Assembly (NCBI RefSeq): GCF_003590855.1
Contig: NZ_QYUP01000071.1
Coordinates: 1-64,000, forward strand
DNA length: 64,000 nt
Direction: 5' to 3'
Origin: Massilia cavernae
Lineage (GTDB): Bacteria; Pseudomonadota; Gammaproteobacteria; Burkholderiales; Burkholderiaceae_D
The first letter of the stretch is position 1; every line of letters begins with the position of its first letter. The notes under the pieces were generated by a model. It was not told the DNA's origin and did no database searches. It saw only the letters and a list, made by a program, of their open reading frames with translations. Shown here piece by piece: positions 35,251 to 43,639 of the stretch. A program made the position numbers and the translations under genes.

Positions 35251-36543
35251 TCAGACGATGCCGCTGCTGCTGGCGCCGGCCCGGGCCGGGCGCAGTTCCG
35301 CCTGTGCCATGCGGTAGCCGCTGGCGCGGTAGCAAGCGACCGGGTCCGCCGCGGCGCCGCTGCGCAAACGTGCCATGGCCAGGATCGGGCTGACGTCGGT
35401 GCGGAACGCGTGCTTCAACGCTTGCGCCGCTTGCAATGCGTCGTTCTGGCCTTGATAGTGCGCCAGCGTGGCGCGGTCCACCAGTGCCGACTGAACGAAG
35501 GCCCGCTGCACTTCGACCGCGCTGTTCATAAGGCTTTCGATGGGATCGGTCACATTGTGTGACTGGTCCAGCATGTATGACGGTTTGAAGGCTGCATCCC
35601 GGCCACTGGCGTCGGCCAGCTCGTTGAAAATCAGGAACAGCTGGAATGGATTGATACTGCCCGAATCGAGGTCGTCATCGCCGTATTTGCTGTCGTTGAA
35701 GTGGAAGCCGCCCAGCTTGCCGAACTGCGCCAGGCGTGCCACGATCATTTCGATATTGGTATTGGGGGCGTGGTGGCCCAGGTCGACGAGGCACTTGGCT
35801 TTTGGGCCAAGTTCGGTCGCGCACGCGAAGCTGGTACCCCAGTCGGCGATCGTGGTCGCGTAGAACGCGGGCTCGAACAGCTTGTGTTCGATGTACATCA
35901 GCCAGTCCTCCGGCAGCGCCGCGTAGATGCCGCGCATGCTGTCCAGGTAGCGCTCCAGCGCGCCGCGCAGGTTCTGCTGGCCCGGGAAGTTCGATCCGTC
36001 GCCCACCCACACGGTGAGTCCCTTGGAGCCGAGCGCCTTGCCGATCTCGATGCATTCGATATTGTGCGCCACCGCCTGCGCGCGCGCCGCTGCATCCTGT
36101 GCCGTCAGGCTGCCGTACTTGTAGGTATGCGCCTGCCCTGCCTGGTCCTGGAAGGTGTTCGAGTTGACGCTGTCGAAACCCAGTCCGAGCTTAGCGGCGT
36201 ACTCGCGCAGCTCGTTGGCATCGGTCGGCTTATCCCACGGGAAGTGCAGCGACACGGCAGGCGTGACGCCGGTCAGCCGGTGGATGACGGCGCAGTCGTC
36301 CAGCTTCTCAAAGACATTGCGCGGTTCGCCTTTGCCGGGGAAGCGTGCGAAACGGGTGCCACCAGTGCCCACGCCCCAGCTTGGCAGCGCAACGGCAAAG
36401 GTCTGTGCCAACGCTGTCAGCTTTTCGATGTCCTGGCCGCGGCGCGCGAGCATTCCGCCCAGGGCCTCGAAGTCGGCGTTGATATCGGCGCTGAGGGCCG
36501 CATTGTGTTGCTCGACCTGGCCGCGGTCGAAGAGCTTATTCAT
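35251..36543 (-). CDS. rhaI: L-rhamnose isomerase (rhizobial RhaI type)
   Basis: A 430-residue protein of the rhizobial L-rhamnose isomerase family rather than the E. coli RhaA type. Recognisable segments: LPSWGVGTGGTRFARFPG near residue 55, AVSLHFPWD, FDSVNSNTFQD, VWVGDGSNFPGQ, YIEHKLFEPAFYATTIADWG and LVDLGHHAPNTNIE/GGFHFNDSKYGDDDLD, which supply the metal-binding Glu, Asp and His residues. It converts L-rhamnose to L-rhamnulose in the cytoplasm. It follows rhaD copy 2 by 57 bp and precedes the GH28 gene, matching the rhaDI order known from rhizobia. Confidence 0.92.
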   Translation of the reverse strand: MNKLFDRGQVEQHNAALSADINADFEALGGMLARRGQDIEKLTALAQTFAVALPSWGVGTGGTRFARFPGKGEPRNVFEKLDDCAVIHRLTGVTPAVSLHFPWDKPTDANELREYAAKLGLGFDSVNSNTFQDQAGQAHTYKYGSLTAQDAAARAQAVAHNIECIEIGKALGSKGLTVWVGDGSNFPGQQNLRGALERYLDSMRGIYAALPEDWLMYIEHKLFEPAFYATTIADWGTSFACATELGPKAKCLVDLGHHAPNTNIEMIVARLAQFGKLGGFHFNDSKYGDDDLDSGSINPFQLFLIFNELADASGRDAAFKPSYMLDQSHNVTDPIESLMNSAVEVQRAFVQSALVDRATLAHYQGQNDALQAAQALKHAFRTDVSPILAMARLRSGAAADPVACYRASGYRMAQAELRPARAGASSSGIV

Positions 36544-36600
36544 ATGCTGTCTCCGTGTCTTGTTTTAGGCAGCCGGTGATGCGCCGGCCGCCAGTATCGA

Positions 36601-38709
36601 TTAGCGAGTGAATGCTGCGGCGTTGCCGGCATCGACGTTGATGATGTTACCGGTGCTCTTGCCAGCCTTGCTGCTGGAAAGGAAGTAGACCGCTTCCGCG
36701 ATATCTTCCGGCAGTACGCTCAGCTTGAGCATGCTGCGCTTGCGGTAGAAGTCTTCCACGTCGTCGGCCTCGATCTTGTTCGACGCCGCACGCTCTTCCT
36801 TCCATTTCCCGTCCCAGATTCGCGAGCCCTTGATCACCGCATCCGGATTGACGACATTGACACGGATGCCGTGCGGCGCCCCTTCGAGTGCGATACAGCG
36901 CGCCAGGTGGATTTCTGCCGCCTTGGCGGTGCAGTAAGCCGAGGCGCCGGCCGAGGCAACCAGGCCATTCTTGCTTGCCACGAACACCATGCTGCCTCCC
37001 AGCTGTTGCTGCTTCATGATGCGGAACGATGCGCGGCTGACCAGGAAGTAGCCGGTCGACAGGATTGCCTGGTTTCGCTCCCAGCTCTCGAGCGTGGTGT
37101 CCTCCAGCGCCGCGGACGAAGCGATGCCGGCATTCGACACCAGCAAATCGATCCCGCCGAAGCGCAGTGCCGCGGCTTCCAGGATGCCATCGACGCCCTT
37201 CTCGCTCGTGATGTTGGCGGCAATCGTCGCCACATTGTCCTTGCCCGCAACTTTGACCAGACTGGCGTGGGCCTCGGCCAGGGCCTCGGCATCGATATCG
37301 GTCAGCATGACGCAGGCGCCTTCCTGCAGCAGCTGGCGGGCCACTGCCTGGCCGATGCCGCCAGCTCCGCCGGTCACCAGCGCTATGCGCCCGGCCAGGC
37401 TTTTCGGCTTTGGCATGCGCTGCAGCTTGGCTTCCTCGAGCAACCAGTACTCGATGTCGAACGCTTCCTGTTCCGGGAGTCCAACATAGGTGTCGACGCC
37501 ATTTGCGCCACGCATGACGTTGATCGCATTGACGTAGAACTCGCCGGCGATGCGTGCAGTCGCCTTGTCCTTGGCAAACGAGAGCATGCCCACGCCCGGG
37601 ATCAGGTAGATGATCGGGTTGGCGTCGCGCACTGCCGGACTGTTATCGCGCTTGCATCGCTCGTGGTAGGCGGTGTAGTCGGCGCGGTAAGCCGCCAGCG
37701 CGTGATCCAGGCCGTTGACCAGGCGATCAAAATCAGGGTTGGCTGGATCGAAATCGATCAGGAAAGGACGGATCTTGGTGCGCAGGAAGTGATCAGGGCA
37801 GGAGGTGCCAAGCGCAGCCAGCGGCGCGAGGTCATTGCTGCATACAAATTCAAGCACCGCATCGCTGTCGTCGAAGTGACCCAGTTTGTATTCATCCTTG
37901 CTGATTTTCCCGCGCAACAGCGGCATCAGGCGTGTCGCCAGGGCTGCGCGCTCGTCCGCGGGGAGAGCAGTGAACCTGGCGCCGCCGAACGACGGCTGCT
38001 TGCTATTGGCCGCAAGCCAGCTCTCGGCGCGCTGAATGATCGCCAGCGTCGTTTCGTAGCACGATTTTGCCGTATCGCCCCAAGTGAACAAGCCGTGCCC
38101 CTCGAGAATGATACCTTTCAGCCCAGGTTGGGCTTTCGAGACCGCCTCCAGCTTGAGGCCCAGGTCGTAGCCTGGCCGTTGCCACGGCAGCCATCCCAGC
38201 TCGCCTTCGAAGATTGTTTCTGTCAGAGCCTTGCTGTTGGCACATGCGGCGATCGCGATCACGGAATCGGGATGCATGTGGTCAACGTGCTTGCGGTCGA
38301 TGTATGCATGCAGCGGAGTATCGATACTGGCAGCGCGTGGGTTCAGGTTGAACGTGCAGTGTGGCAGGTAGGCGACCATCTCATCTTCGAGTTCCAGACC
38401 GCGGTAGCGCTGCTTGAGCGCGTTCAGCTTGTCCATGTAGAGTGTCGAGAAGCCATCCATCTTGATGCTGCCCAGGTCGCCCCCCGAGCCCTTGACCCAC
38501 AGCACTTCCACCTGCCCACCCGTCAGGGGATCAGGCATACTGACCTTGGCCGACGTGTTGCCGCCGCCGAAATTCGTGATGCGCAGGTCCGAGCCCAGCA
38601 GGTTGGAGCGGTACAGCAGCAACTCCGGCTCGCTCATGGTGGCCGCTGCGCTGTCGTCCCACAGCGACGCAATCGCTGCCTTCTGCTTGCTTTCATTCAC
38701 TACCGTCAT
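36601..38709 (-). CDS. rhaD: Bifunctional rhamnulose-1-phosphate aldolase / L-lactaldehyde dehydrogenase, copy 2
   Basis: A 702-residue protein, the same length as copy 1 at 13.2-15.3 kb and nearly identical over long blocks. It has the same aldolase His motifs (HMHPDSV, EGHGLFTWG) and SDR motifs (TGGAGGIGQ, NAGIAS, YCTAK). The start at 38709 has GGAG 9 bp upstream; residues before it in the longer frame are unsupported. This copy is the first gene of rhaD-rhaI-GH28-exuT-udh and diverges from rhaR, the arrangement of the Rhizobium leguminosarum rhamnose locus. Two candidate operators lie 156 and 207 bp upstream. The N-terminal 15 residues are the least similar part of the two copies. Confidence 0.92.
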   Translation of the reverse strand: MTVVNESKQKAAIASLWDDSAAATMSEPELLLYRSNLLGSDLRITNFGGGNTSAKVSMPDPLTGGQVEVLWVKGSGGDLGSIKMDGFSTLYMDKLNALKQRYRGLELEDEMVAYLPHCTFNLNPRAASIDTPLHAYIDRKHVDHMHPDSVIAIAACANSKALTETIFEGELGWLPWQRPGYDLGLKLEAVSKAQPGLKGIILEGHGLFTWGDTAKSCYETTLAIIQRAESWLAANSKQPSFGGARFTALPADERAALATRLMPLLRGKISKDEYKLGHFDDSDAVLEFVCSNDLAPLAALGTSCPDHFLRTKIRPFLIDFDPANPDFDRLVNGLDHALAAYRADYTAYHERCKRDNSPAVRDANPIIYLIPGVGMLSFAKDKATARIAGEFYVNAINVMRGANGVDTYVGLPEQEAFDIEYWLLEEAKLQRMPKPKSLAGRIALVTGGAGGIGQAVARQLLQEGACVMLTDIDAEALAEAHASLVKVAGKDNVATIAANITSEKGVDGILEAAALRFGGIDLLVSNAGIASSAALEDTTLESWERNQAILSTGYFLVSRASFRIMKQQQLGGSMVFVASKNGLVASAGASAYCTAKAAEIHLARCIALEGAPHGIRVNVVNPDAVIKGSRIWDGKWKEERAASNKIEADDVEDFYRKRSMLKLSVLPEDIAEAVYFLSSSKAGKSTGNIINVDAGNAAAFTR

Positions 38710-38864
38710 GCTTTTCTCCGATGTCTTATGTAAATTCGTTCCGCCACAGGAGGGTCGGTGTTTCGTCGACCACAATCAAAACTCCTGGCAAGTTCGACCA
38801 GTAGAAATCAGCGAGCTGCGGGTGTCAATCCAGTGGCGCTCAAGATGATGATTGATCGGTGAAT

Positions 38865-38880
38865 AATCATCGGAATGATT
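38865..38880. promoter_or_regulatory. Candidate operator AATCA-N6-TGATT, site 4
   Basis: AATCATCGGAATGATT, a perfect AATCA/TGATT palindrome in the 336-bp divergent rhaD-rhaR region (38710-39045). It lies 156 bp from the rhaD start and 51 bp (about five helical turns) from site 5. Apart from these two sites and the two ribosome binding sites, I recognise nothing else in that interval. Confidence 0.65.
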
Positions 38881-38915
38881 GGCTCAGGCGAAAGGCCGTG
38901 CCATCTATTTGAAAT

Positions 38916-38931
38916 AATCAAGCAATTGATC
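38916..38931. promoter_or_regulatory. Candidate operator AATCA-N6-TGATC, site 5
   Basis: AATCAAGCAATTGATC, second site in the rhaD-rhaR divergent region, 115 bp upstream of the rhaR start. Two helically phased sites between a regulator gene and its divergent target are typical of autoregulated repressors. Confidence 0.6.
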
Positions 38932-39045
38932 GCAGGCTGATTGACGGGAATGGTCTATGTGATTAGTCTTCATGGCAGGCCAGAGCGTTTCATCTCGATA
39001 CGACATACTGGCACAAGCCGCAAAGACGGCACTTTGGAGACAAAC

Positions 39046-39912
39046 ATGGTCAATCACAATCGCCGTAAACGTTTGCTGAAGCTGCTCGCCGAGCACACGA
39101 GTGCAACAGTTCCGCAACTGGTCGAGTGGCTCAACGCTTCCCCCGCCACCGTACGGCGCGATATCAGCTGGCTAGCCGCGCGCAACTTGCTCACGCGAAC
39201 CCGCGGCGGCGCTGCCAACCTTGAACAGAAGAAACGCTGCTTCGCCCTGAGCAGCGAGACGTTCCAGAACAATATCCAGTGTTTCGCCGAGCGCAAGCGC
39301 GGCATAGCGCGCCATGCCAGTTCGCTGTGCGTTGACGGCGAGACTATCATTATCAACGGTGGCACGACCACCTTCATGATGGCGGAGTTCCTGGCCGACC
39401 GGCACATGAAGATCCTGACCAATTCGTTCCTCATGGCTGAACGCTTGCTGGTCTCGAGCGAGAACGAAATCATCCTGCCGGGCGGGACGGTGTACCGGGA
39501 ACAGAACGTTATCCTCAGCCCGTTCGAGAACGACATCACCCAGCACCACTACGCTGCCAAAATGTTCATGAGCGTGCATGGGCTTTCCCTGCTGGGATTG
39601 ATGGAAGCCGATCCGCTGCTGATCCAGGCCGAGAAGCGCCTGATCGGCCAGGCAGAGGAGCTGATCGTACTGGCCGACAGCTCGAAGTTCGCCAGAAAGG
39701 CCGGGCTGATCTTATGTGGACTGAACCGTGTGTCGACCGTGATTACCGACACCTACGCATCCGAATCCGCAGTGCAGTTACTTGAACAGGCAGGCGTCAA
39801 AGTGATCACTGTCGCGCCCGAATCCATTCCCGGGCAGTCCGCCGCCGGCAACTTCGCCCAATCATACGACGGCCGTTCAACTGCCCTCTTCCTGTCGGAG
39901 ACATCCCATTGA
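39046..39912 (+). CDS. rhaR: DeoR-family transcriptional regulator of rhamnose utilisation
   Basis: A 288-residue regulator. Residues about 1-60 are a DeoR winged helix (RKRLLKLLAEHTSATVPQLVEWLNASPATVRRDISWL, RTRGGA) and the rest is a sugar-phosphate sensor domain (INGGTTTFMMAEFL, TNSFLMAERL, LPGGTVY, VLADSSKF). The start at 39046 has GGAG 7 bp upstream; the longer frame is rejected. It heads the transporter/kinase operon and overlaps rhaS by 4 bp. By analogy with Rhizobium RhaR it likely represses rha genes until a rhamnose metabolite binds. It is the only sugar-type regulator in the window and so the main candidate to bind the AATCA-N6-TGATY sites. Confidence 0.88.
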   Translation: MVNHNRRKRLLKLLAEHTSATVPQLVEWLNASPATVRRDISWLAARNLLTRTRGGAANLEQKKRCFALSSETFQNNIQCFAERKRGIARHASSLCVDGETIIINGGTTTFMMAEFLADRHMKILTNSFLMAERLLVSSENEIILPGGTVYREQNVILSPFENDITQHHYAAKMFMSVHGLSLLGLMEADPLLIQAEKRLIGQAEELIVLADSSKFARKAGLILCGLNRVSTVITDTYASESAVQLLEQAGVKVITVAPESIPGQSAAGNFAQSYDGRSTALFLSETSH

Positions 39913-40919
39913 AACTCAAACACTTGTTCGCGGCAGTCCTTGTTATCAGCCTGGCAACCCTGACAGCCGGATGCGCCGAAAGGAAGCCCCAAAAAATCCG
40001 GATCGCGATGGTGGTCAAGAATCTTGGTAACGGCTTTTTCGATGCCGCCCACCAGGGCGCCAAGGAAGCCGCGAACCAGCTGGGCGACGTCGACATCATC
40101 TATACCGGTCCCACCACGCCGAACGCAGAGGGCCAGATCGAAATCATCAACTCGCTGATCAGCCAGAAAGTCGATGCAATCGTCATTTCCGCCAACGATC
40201 CGAACGCCATCGTGCCCATCGCAAAAAAAGCTATGCAGCGTGGCATCAAGGTGCTGTCATTTGATAGCGGCCTGGCGCCTGAGGGCCGGCTGATGCAACT
40301 TAATCCATCGAACGCAGGATTAATCGGACTCAAGCAGCTGCAAATGGCCTCGGATGCGATCGGCGGGGCTGGCGAGATCGCCATCCTGTCGGCCTCGGCG
40401 CAGGCTACCAACCAGAACATCTGGATCGGCGTCATGAAGGACGAACTGGCGAAACGGCCGGAGTTCGCCCAGCTCAAACTCGTGTCCACCGTGTACGGCG
40501 ACGATCAGTCAGACAAGAGCTACCGCGAGGCTGTTGGACTGCTGCGCAGCAACCCCAACCTGAAAGTGATCATTTCGCCGAGCACGGTGGGCATCAACGC
40601 GGCCGCCAAGGCCGTGGTCGACGAGCACCTGGTCGGCAAGGTCTATGTGACCGGGCTCGGCCTGCCGTCCGAAATGGCGGGTCACGTGCAGTCCGGCGCA
40701 GTCAAGGAGTTCGCCATCTGGAATCCTATCGATCTGGGCTACGCGGTTACTTACGCTGCCTACGCTTTTGTCAAGGAAAACCCGTCCGCCAAGCCCGGCG
40801 GCACGCTGGAGCTTGGCCGCATGGGCCCCGTGGTGATCGACGCGAACGGCGAAGCCGCACTCGCGCCTCCGTTCGTGTATCACAAGGAGAACGTCGTGAA
40901 GTTCTCCAAAATTTTCTGA
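39909..40919 (+). CDS. rhaS: Rhamnose ABC transporter substrate-binding lipoprotein
   Basis: A 336-residue periplasmic binding protein of the ribose/rhamnose (peripla_BP_4) family. It starts at TTG within the rhaR stop (TTGA overlap), with CGGAG upstream. A lipobox LTAGC (Cys about 21) predicts a lipoprotein. Sugar-binding fold landmarks: VVKNLGNGFFDAAHQGAKEAA at the start and IIYTGPTTPNAEGQIEIINSLISQKVDAIVISANDPNA. It delivers L-rhamnose to the RhaPQ permease. The name follows rhizobial usage and is unrelated to the E. coli activator RhaS. Confidence 0.9.
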   Translation: MKLKHLFAAVLVISLATLTAGCAERKPQKIRIAMVVKNLGNGFFDAAHQGAKEAANQLGDVDIIYTGPTTPNAEGQIEIINSLISQKVDAIVISANDPNAIVPIAKKAMQRGIKVLSFDSGLAPEGRLMQLNPSNAGLIGLKQLQMASDAIGGAGEIAILSASAQATNQNIWIGVMKDELAKRPEFAQLKLVSTVYGDDQSDKSYREAVGLLRSNPNLKVIISPSTVGINAAAKAVVDEHLVGKVYVTGLGLPSEMAGHVQSGAVKEFAIWNPIDLGYAVTYAAYAFVKENPSAKPGGTLELGRMGPVVIDANGEAALAPPFVYHKENVVKFSKIF

Positions 40920-40924
40920 GTGCC

Positions 40925-42460
40925 ATGTCAATACTTGCAATGGAAAGACCTGCTCCCATGCTTCAATTGTCCGGCATCTGCAAACGCTTCGCGGGCGTAA
41001 TCGCCCTCAACGACGTGTCGCTCTCCGTTCGCGCCGGCGAAGTCATGGCACTGATCGGCGAGAATGGCGCCGGCAAGTCGACCTTGGTGAAGACGCTGAC
41101 GGGAATTTATCAACCGGATGCGGGCACGATCCGTCTCGGCGGCGCAGAAGTGCGCTTCGCCAGTGCCCAGCAGGCGATGCGTGCCGGAATCACGGCGGTA
41201 CACCAGGAGACCGTCATGTTCGACGAGCTCACGGTCGCCGAAAATATCTATGTTGGCCGTCAGCCCACCCGCGGATTTCCGCCACGCATAGACTGGCCCC
41301 GGATCGAAGCCGAAGCAGAGAAACTGTTTGCCCGGCTTGAAGTGAGTTTGCCGGTTCGTGCGCGCGTTAAGGATCTGAGCGTCGCGCAGCGGCATTTCGT
41401 CGAAATCGCGCGCGCCCTGTCGCAGGAAGCGCGCGTGGTGATCATGGACGAACCGACAGCATCGCTTTCCCAACGCGAAATCCATGAACTGTATCGCATC
41501 GTCAATCAGCTCAAAACCGCAGGTACGGCGGTGATATTCATCACCCACAAGTTCGACGAAATCTTTGCACTCGCCGATCGCTATACCGTACTGCGTGACG
41601 GGCACTTTGTGGCAGAAGGCGCAATTGCGGACACTACCGAGCCTGAACTGGTATCGCTGATGGTCGGTCGTACGATCCATCAGGCCTTCCCGAAGCTTGA
41701 CGTCAAGCTCGGGGAAACTGTCCTGGAAGTGAAGAGCCTGTGTCACCCCACGGAGTTCGACCAGGTCAGCTTTGCGCTTCGCAAGGGCGAGATCCTGGGA
41801 TTTTACGGCTTGGTCGGCGCCGGCCGCTCGGAAGTGATGCAAGCCCTGTTCGGACTTTCAACAGGGGTAAGCGGCACGATCAATATGGATGGTCAGCAAG
41901 TTTCCATCGCCTGCCCTGCCGACGCCATCAAGCATGGCATTGCCTATGTACCGGAGGACCGCCAGCATCAGGGTGCGCACTTGTCGATGCCCATCGTCCA
42001 GAACATTACACTGCCGCTCCTGTCCAAGATTGGATTCTTTCTGCGTCCGCGGCGCGCAGTGGAAACTGCGATCGCCCGCCATTTCAGCGCAGAGTTGGAA
42101 CTGAAGGCCAACAATCTCCAGCAACAAGTCTCGGAATTGTCAGGTGGAAACCAGCAAAAGGTAGTTCTCGGCAAGTGGCTGGCCACGAACCCGAAAGTCA
42201 TCATCCTGGACGAACCGACCAAGGGTATCGACATCGGGTCGAAGGCGGCGGTGCACCGCTTCATTAGCGAACTGGTGACGCGCGGGCTATCGGTGATCCT
42301 GGTGTCGTCCGAGTTGCCGGAAGTGTTGGGAATGGCAGACCGTGTGGTGGTGATGCACCAGGGCCATATCAAGACGATCTTTACCCGCGCGCAGGCCACG
42401 CCGGAACAAGTCGTGGCAGCCGCGTCGGGCAGCGAACTGAAAACGAAGGAAGTCGCTTGA
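40925..42460 (+). CDS. rhaT: Rhamnose ABC transporter ATP-binding protein
   Basis: A 511-residue double ATPase of the MglA/RbsA type: Walker A GENGAGKST and Walker B VIMDEPTASLS in the first half, and a second half whose Walker A is degenerate (YGLVGAGRS) but with the signature LSGGNQQKVVLGKWL and VIILDEPTKGIDIGSK. It energises rhamnose import. Its last two bases of coding frame and its TGA stop are contributed by the right end of the tnpB element: the element begins TTGA at 42457. Without it, the frame would read GTC GCA TGA, with the TGA overlapping the rhaP ATG, so protein sequence is unchanged by the insertion. Confidence 0.91.
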   Translation: MSILAMERPAPMLQLSGICKRFAGVIALNDVSLSVRAGEVMALIGENGAGKSTLVKTLTGIYQPDAGTIRLGGAEVRFASAQQAMRAGITAVHQETVMFDELTVAENIYVGRQPTRGFPPRIDWPRIEAEAEKLFARLEVSLPVRARVKDLSVAQRHFVEIARALSQEARVVIMDEPTASLSQREIHELYRIVNQLKTAGTAVIFITHKFDEIFALADRYTVLRDGHFVAEGAIADTTEPELVSLMVGRTIHQAFPKLDVKLGETVLEVKSLCHPTEFDQVSFALRKGEILGFYGLVGAGRSEVMQALFGLSTGVSGTINMDGQQVSIACPADAIKHGIAYVPEDRQHQGAHLSMPIVQNITLPLLSKIGFFLRPRRAVETAIARHFSAELELKANNLQQQVSELSGGNQQKVVLGKWLATNPKVIILDEPTKGIDIGSKAAVHRFISELVTRGLSVILVSSELPEVLGMADRVVVMHQGHIKTIFTRAQATPEQVVAAASGSELKTKEVA

Positions 42461-42600
42461 CGTCCTCCCCGACCTAAAGGTCGAGGATTCCTACAGCTAG
42501 CGTCGCACGTCCGCGACGGAGAATGTTTAACGCAGCATTGAGATCACGATCATGTACCGCTCCGCAATCACAGCAACGCCATTCTCTTATTCCAAGGTCT
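42457..42600 (-). ncRNA. Predicted omega RNA (reRNA) at the tnpB 3' end
   Basis: In TnpB systems the guide RNA scaffold comes from the 3' end of tnpB plus the right end of the element, and the guide is the flanking sequence just beyond it. The hairpin at about 42461-42485 and conserved right end fit this. The guide would be the minus-strand bases of 42456 downward, i.e. the last codons of rhaT. The upstream boundary given here is a guess. Confidence 0.4.
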
Positions 42601-43547
42601 GCGATACCTTTCGGCCTCGAATCGGGAACAGCGCCGCAATTCGAGCAGATCTGGGTGGTAAAGCCTTCGTTCACTTCTTCAAACCAGGCGCCATGCTTAA
42701 CAGCCTTGTACGCCAGTTGTGCTCGGAAGGACGACCAGCCGACATCGTAGACGGACTTCGCCATGCTGGTCTTGGCGAGCGCGGATGCATTGATATTACC
42801 GACCACAATGTAGTCGAACGCGCCGACGATGGCGCTGGTGCAGGTGTGCAGGTAATGGCGGCGGCGATTGGCAATCTGTGCGTGGAGCGCCGCGACCCGC
42901 TTCTTTTTACGGGCGCGCTGGGCCACCGCCAGCGCCGCCTCGCTGGCACGGTAGATGTGCGTCGCCGCGATGCGGCTGCCGTCGCTCAGCGTGGCCAGGT
43001 CTTTCAGGCCAAGGTCGATTCCCACACCGCGCACCGGCAAGCGGGCGGGCGCCGCCGGTACTTCAAGGACGATATTGAGGAACCAGTTGCCGCGCCGGTC
43101 GCGCGAGAAGTTGGTCCCGTCGGTGATTTTTCCCTCGGGCAGCGGGCGCGAATAAAACACGCGGAAGGTATTGCCGGCGAAGCGGAAGGCATTGCCTTCG
43201 CGTTTCAGTTCACGTCCTTTCAACGGCACCCAACCCAGCGACTTCCTGCCGCGATAGCGAAGGTAGGGCCGGCGCGCCTGGAAGCGCGACCTTGCGTACT
43301 GCTGGCATACGTCGTTTACCGTACCCGAGTGAAGGCCAAGCTCCTTGCTGCACCCGGTGGTGAGCTTGATCAGATCAAAACCGGTATGCCAGCGGCGACC
43401 GAAACGCAGCGCGTCCTTTTGCCTGTCGTTGCAGTAGTTCCAGACGAAGTTGATTGTCCGGGCTTGCTTGTTCAGCAAGCCGGTCAGCGACTTGACGCGG
43501 TAGCGGTAGACCAGTTTCATCCAGGTTCGACAACGATTGTCGACCAT
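42474..43547 (-). CDS. tnpB: TnpB-family RNA-guided nuclease with altered RuvC-II motif
   Basis: A protein of about 357 residues (start 43547; alternative 43520 at MKLVYRYRVK). N-terminal helix-turn-helix, then a RuvC fold: GIDLGLKDLATLSDG holds the RuvC-I Asp, HDRDLNAALNIL holds the RuvC-III Asp, and CSNCG...CCDCG forms the zinc ribbon between them. The RuvC-II position, normally a Glu in an IEDL-type strand, reads YIVVGNINASAL with no Glu. A Glu in EEVNEGFTTQICSNCG, on a neighbouring strand in the fold, might replace it; catalytic-site-rearranged TnpBs are known. It therefore could be active, or a nuclease-dead form. Known TnpBs cut at a motif-adjacent target and help keep the element in place. 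Confidence 0.87.
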   Translation of the reverse strand: MVDNRCRTWMKLVYRYRVKSLTGLLNKQARTINFVWNYCNDRQKDALRFGRRWHTGFDLIKLTTGCSKELGLHSGTVNDVCQQYARSRFQARRPYLRYRGRKSLGWVPLKGRELKREGNAFRFAGNTFRVFYSRPLPEGKITDGTNFSRDRRGNWFLNIVLEVPAAPARLPVRGVGIDLGLKDLATLSDGSRIAATHIYRASEAALAVAQRARKKKRVAALHAQIANRRRHYLHTCTSAIVGAFDYIVVGNINASALAKTSMAKSVYDVGWSSFRAQLAYKAVKHGAWFEEVNEGFTTQICSNCGAVPDSRPKGIADLGIREWRCCDCGAVHDRDLNAALNILRRGRATLAVGILDL

Positions 43548-43627
43548 GGTTCCACTCTTACAACCAAGGCATCGACTGCTGCGCAGTCGGTTCCTTTCAC
43601 TCCCCGTCCTGAAGGACGAGGTTTCTC

Positions 43628-43639
43628 GGAGCAAATCTG
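43628..43639 (+). promoter_or_regulatory. Ribosome binding site of rhaP supplied by the tnpB element end
   Basis: GGAG at 43628-43631 is 8 bp before the rhaP ATG and lies wholly inside the element's left end. The same end gives the same GGAG spacing to ATG 30773 of the PL11 gene. Confidence 0.7.

Larger units (their letters stand above)
42457..43639 (-). mobile_element. IS200/IS605-family element carrying only tnpB, inserted between rhaT and rhaP
   Basis: About 1183 bp. The left end (43639 side) has TCCTTCAGGA hairpin and terminal CAGATTTGCTCCGAG; the right end (42457 side) has CTCGACCTTTAGGTCGGGGAGG hairpin region ending GACGTCAA. No tnpA is present, so movement would need a transposase elsewhere. 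The flank next to the left end is CTTCAT, so the transposon-adjacent motif is probably TTCAT. Removing the element restores GCATGAAG, an ATGA overlap of rhaT and rhaP. A 324-bp relative with the same ends is at 30774-31097. Confidence 0.85.

Noticed and set aside
38847-38871. Inverted repeat GATGATT-N11-AATCATC in the rhaD-rhaR region
   Set aside because: It overlaps site 4 and is not repeated elsewhere, whereas the AATCA-N6-TGATY form is; probably a by-product of AT-rich sequence.
39909-40919. RhaS as an AraC-type activator
   Set aside because: The sequence is a lipoprotein sugar-binding protein; the shared name comes from rhizobial nomenclature.
42474-43547. TnpB as a domesticated nuclease-dead repressor (TldR-like)
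   Set aside because: RuvC-I and RuvC-III acids, the zinc ribbon and both element ends are intact, which points to a mobile element; kept only as an alternative in the findings.
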